The position numbers and the translations under genes were made by a program. A DNA stretch of 64,000 bases from Enoplosus armatus (taxonomy: Eukaryota > Chordata > Actinopteri > Centrarchiformes > Enoplosidae). Below are positions 60,543 through 64,000 of this stretch, piece by piece. The notes below the pieces were generated by a model. It saw only the letters and a program-made list of their open reading frames with translations, did not search any database and was not told the DNA's origin. The stretch covers positions 9,437,001 through 9,501,000 of the forward strand of contig NC_092198.1 in assembly GCF_043641665.1 (NCBI RefSeq), in the 5' to 3' direction. Within the stretch, counting starts at the first letter, position 1, and every line of letters starts with the position of its first letter.

Positions 60543-63477
60543 ATGACTGCAGCGGCAGGTGTGCTAACAGGCTTGGCTAAGCTAAAACGCCAAGACTCCG
60601 CCCGCTCTCAGCACCGGCCCATACCACCTACATCGCCAGGCCTGGGAAACCCTGCCCCAGAGGCTACCCCCAGGTAATTATCTTAGTCTTCCTGTCATAA
60701 ATTAAATGAAAAGAAGACTAATACAAAGATGAATAAAGATTCCTAGGAAATGTAATTGCATATTAGCTTTTTTGTCAACTACTTTGGACGACCGTGAACT
60801 GGCAGTTTGAGATTCATGAGAGACACTGGTTTTAATGGTACAAAAAGTCAGCATTGACTGTTCACAAAAAACATAATGTGTGCCACGGTTCATGCACGCT
60901 GTACATTTTTGTATGGTGGCTGTAATGATGTAAGCTGGCTTTACATCCTTGTATGTCACAAAATATATGTCTCCGAAAACTATTAATTCTGTTTTTTTCC
61001 CATGCTTTTCACTTAGAAAGCGGAAACGACGCACCGATGTTGTGGTAGTACGTGGTAGGCTCCGCCTCTACTCTGCCTCCGGGTTTTTCCTCCTCCTGGG
61101 ACTGGTCATCTTGGCCGTAGGGATCGGCATGGCAACCCTGGGTTACTGGCCGCACGGTGAAACCATGCCCTCGGCCAAATCGGCAGCTGGAGGAGGAGCT
61201 AAAACATCTGCCACAGGCGGAGAAAATGGAGCCAAGATGGCCGTCACAGAGGAGGAAATGGCTAACTCCAGCACTAGTCATAATGTGCAAGGTAAATGAA
61301 TAAGGGAAAAAGAAAAGTTAACCTGGGTCATTTCATTTAATTGGCTCTGAAAGTTGATTTTCTTAAATGTAAATACTAAAGAAACTGTTGTATCTGTTCC
61401 AGACAAACCTGCAATGGACTGAGACAGTTTCTCAAGACTGTCTCTAAACACACTTATAGGTTTATAAACTCACACTCCTGATATTAAATGGCTCATGCCC
61501 TCCATCTGCATATAGGTACGCCCTCCAAGCAGACTGGGGGCGTTCTGACGCGGTTCCTGGAACAGCATCTTCACTCTGAGAGGATGAAGATGCTCGGGCC
61601 CTTCACCATGGGCATTGGGATTTTCATCTTCATCTGTGCTAATGCCATTCTTCATGAAAACAGAGACAGAGAAACTAAGGTAGGGCTGAAATCAGCAAAT
61701 CCACACACACTCAAATACCAGAACATGCGTCATGTCTACCTGGCGCCGGAGGAATTAAACACTAGAGCTGCCAGTGGATATTGAGGATCTACATGCTCGC
61801 CAAAAAGCTGTAACAGGAAATATAAACACAACTGATGTTGCCTTGCAAGGCTTGACACACTGATTTGTGAAGAAATTACTTCTAGAAAAGGTTATGAAGG
61901 AATATTTCAATTCTAAAATACAGTCAATAGTGACAGATGAAGAATAGAGTATGTAGTTAATACTCCTTTCCAACCCTGTATTCTCATTTCTGTTCTTCCT
62001 CTAACTCTCTACAAAATGAGGGGCATGCACACTGCAGTCATCCATATTCATCATCTCTACATAACTAACATGCAAATCATATTTCTTCCAGCCTCCTTCC
62101 ATCTTGCAAATTTCCTCTGATCACATTTCCTCTGTTCTTATGCCCTCTCCTTTGCTTCCTTGATTCGATTAATCCTCTCCTCCTCTCTTCCCCCCTTCCA
62201 GGTAATCCATGTGCGAAACATGTATTCCAAGGTCACAAACATCCTGCATACACACGCAAATTTGAAACTACAGAATAATAATATGGAATATTAAACATAG
62301 TCTCAGGCAGTCTAAAGATGAGTACTACTGCTAACACTAATAATATATCTCTCTTCTGCACTAGATAATCCATATGCGAGACATGTACTCCACAGTCATC
62401 GACATCCATCGCCTCAGGCAGAGAGAGCAAAAACAACACCATCACCGCAACAGCACCTATGCAAGAGAGGTTGGGGATCTTCGAGCCTTTGGGGTTGATA
62501 ATGCAGCACGGTTGGCCAGCAACTCCCTCCTCGCATACTCCTCTCGAGCTGGAGGCGGAGGATCCACAGAGGAGGAGGAGGTGCTCTTAGGGGATGAGGA
62601 GTTTCACAGACACAGGGAGCAGGCTAAGTTGGATTGTAGCTTTGCGGGGCTGCTGGCGCCACTCTACAAGGATCGCCCCTTCTGCGGCCCGGGGCTCGGG
62701 TTGACTCGGTCGGATTCGGTGCGCCACCAGTGGTCGGTGGATGGAGACGGGGAGAAAGGAGGTCACCATGCACGCTCTATTGTCTCCTCGTCTATCTCTG
62801 CTTTTACTCTCCCTGTCATAAAACTTAACAACTGCGTTATTGATGGACCGGAGATGGAGGCGATTACTGAGGAGGACAGAGGAGGAGGCAGAGGAGAGGG
62901 AGAAAGGTCACAGCCTCTGAGCTCCATGGAGTCTCTGGTGGTTCCTGTAGCATCTGTTGCCAAGGCCTCCAAACCACCAGGCTTACACCGTAGTAACTCC
63001 GCCTCCTCCTCCTCCCGTTGCTCTTCTGTCTCCTCTTCCTCCCTCTCCCCCGCTCCTTCCTCTACCTCAGGCTGCTGGCTCTCCCCGGGAGCAGCAAGGA
63101 GCGACTTTGGCTCCAACTCCTCTCTGCACATGCTCAGCAGCCACTCCAAATCTCTGGACCTGGAGCGCGGGCCGAGCATGCTCAGCGTGCACCCGGAGCA
63201 GCGGAAGCACCCCAGCTGGCCCCGCCTCGACCGTAGCAACAGCAGCCGCAGCAACGGTGGCAACCGGGGCAGCAGCAAAGGCTACATGCGGCTGGAGGAC
63301 AGGGAAGAGCAAGGGGAGCGGCTGTTAGATGTGTCACCGTCCATGACAGTGAGGCGCGACTACAGTAAGCGGGAGAAGCTGCTAATGATATCGAGGTCAC
63401 ATAATAATCTGAGCTTTGAGCATGACGACTTTAACAGCAGCACACTGAAGAGGGGCAGCTCTGAGACTCGATTCTGA
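60543..63477 (+). CDS. tmem200a: transmembrane protein 200A
   Basis: A two-pass membrane protein of unknown function. Exons (plus): 60543-60673, 61017-61291, 61516-61679, 62365-63477; 560 aa, against about 491 in human. The N terminus [17 protein letters not shown] and DVVVVRG (51-57) lead into membrane helix 1 (about 66-90, ending LGYWPHGE). The variable loop is followed by [20 protein letters not shown] and helix 2 (about 162-182, [16 protein letters not shown]). The long cytosolic tail has [66 protein letters not shown] and the ending SSETRF. These blocks identify TMEM200A rather than TMEM200B or TMEM200C. The extra length lies in the loop and in Ser/Gly-rich insertions. The ATG at 60543 is seven bases after the exon's acceptor. 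As I recall, the mammalian coding region is a single exon; here it is in four. Confidence 0.95.
62202..62294 (+). other. duplicated alternative start of the last tmem200a exon
   Basis: After a strong pyrimidine tract and acceptor (CCTTCCAG at 62194-62201) an open frame in phase 0 reads [18 protein letters not shown] and continues to a TAA at 62292-62294 (30 codons). Over its first 43 bases about 35 match the start of the true last exon at 62365 ([17 protein letters not shown]). It sits 71 bases upstream of that exon in the same intron. Used as an exon, it would end the protein right after helix 2 and remove the whole cytosolic tail. It could equally be a decayed tandem duplication. Confidence 0.6.
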
Positions 63478-63734
63478 GGACTCTGAACTAAAGGTTGAAG
63501 ACCTGTTCTGTCCTGTTCTGTAGATTGCTCTCCAGATAGTATGAGTGTACAGCACATTTCGTCAGGCGGAAACTGATGAGTTGAACAGCTGCACCCTGGA
63601 GAGAGGAAACTCAAACGTGGTTTCAAAGACACTTTTTTTGCGCAGCAGGCTGGAGAGTAGTTAGTAATGGACCGTCTTGTGCAGTAAAATGTTCAGGCGT
63701 CATGTCAGCAAGACACTAAATGCCTATGTACCAG

Positions 63735-63835
63735 GTCCAGATGTGCTGTAGCTGACCCTGACCTGTGACCTCTGTGGAGGGAGGCAAGTGAAAATAGAAG
63801 TTCCCTACAGGGATCAATAAAAATAAATCCCATTA
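63735..63835 (+). repeat. retroposon 3'-tail fragment in the tmem200a 3' UTR
   Basis: CTGACCCTGACCTGTGACCT, GGAGGGAGGCAAGTGAAAAT and TTCCCTACAGGGATCAATAA resemble 54815-54880. The repeat brings AATAAA at 63813-63818. Confidence 0.6.
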
Positions 63836-63868
63836 CATCATTTGTCTACTTTATACAAACAGACTTCT

Positions 63869-63874
63869 AATAAA
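63869..63874 (+). terminator. candidate polyadenylation signal for tmem200a
   Basis: AATAAA in CTTCTAATAAAGTTTTAAC, about 390 bases past the stop. The AATAAA inside the upstream retroposon tail is an alternative. Confidence 0.45.
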
Positions 63875-64000
63875 GTTTTAACAGGATCTCGCCCCTGAGA
63901 CAGCGCTTTAGGATCGATAGTTTCATTATAACAGGTTTTGAAAATTGAAGTGTTTCATTCCAGCAGCTGCTTGTGAAATCAAGGACGCACTGAAAGTGAT

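Noticed and set aside
62763..63278. 171-codon minus ORF
   Set aside because: Antisense shadow of the GC-rich tmem200a last exon.

Overview
The window is teleost nuclear DNA, most likely from a spiny-rayed (percomorph-type) fish. The basis is multi-exon vertebrate genes with compact GT-AG introns, very many (CA)n/(TG)n tracts, and several dispersed repeats that I recognise as common in teleost genomes. Recognition of genes and repeats is from memory of families; no search was run. The six gene models were built by hand: every splice junction keeps the reading frame and uses GT/AG.

Layout. 0.1-5.6 kb, minus: a plb1-like SGNH phospholipase whose start is inside the window and whose 3' end runs off the left edge. 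7.8-16.2 kb, minus: complete sel1l (21 coding exons, 808 aa), the adaptor of the HRD1 ER-associated degradation ligase. 19.3-35.3 kb, minus: complete arhgap18 (18 coding exons, 709 aa), a Rho GTPase-activating protein. 38.2-41.1 kb, minus: complete fkbp6 (8 exons, 326 aa), a germline FKBP/TPR co-chaperone. 42.7-46.3 kb, minus: complete tmem244 (6 exons, 174 aa). 46.4-60.5 kb: no confident coding sequence; it holds repeats and a probable 5' untranslated exon. 60.5-63.5 kb, plus: tmem200a (4 coding exons, 560 aa).

These genes do not form a pathway. Their proximity is a synteny block: arhgap18, tmem244 and tmem200a lie close together in mammals too (human 6q22-q23), while fkbp6, sel1l and plb1 lie on other human chromosomes.

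I saw no wholly new biological system. The most interesting signals are a diverged duplicate of the start of tmem200a's last exon that keeps an acceptor and an open frame; long (TG)n tracts directly at two arhgap18 RhoGAP-domain splice acceptors; a CA/CG tract at an arhgap18 splice donor; and a phase-compatible candidate alternative first exon for arhgap18.
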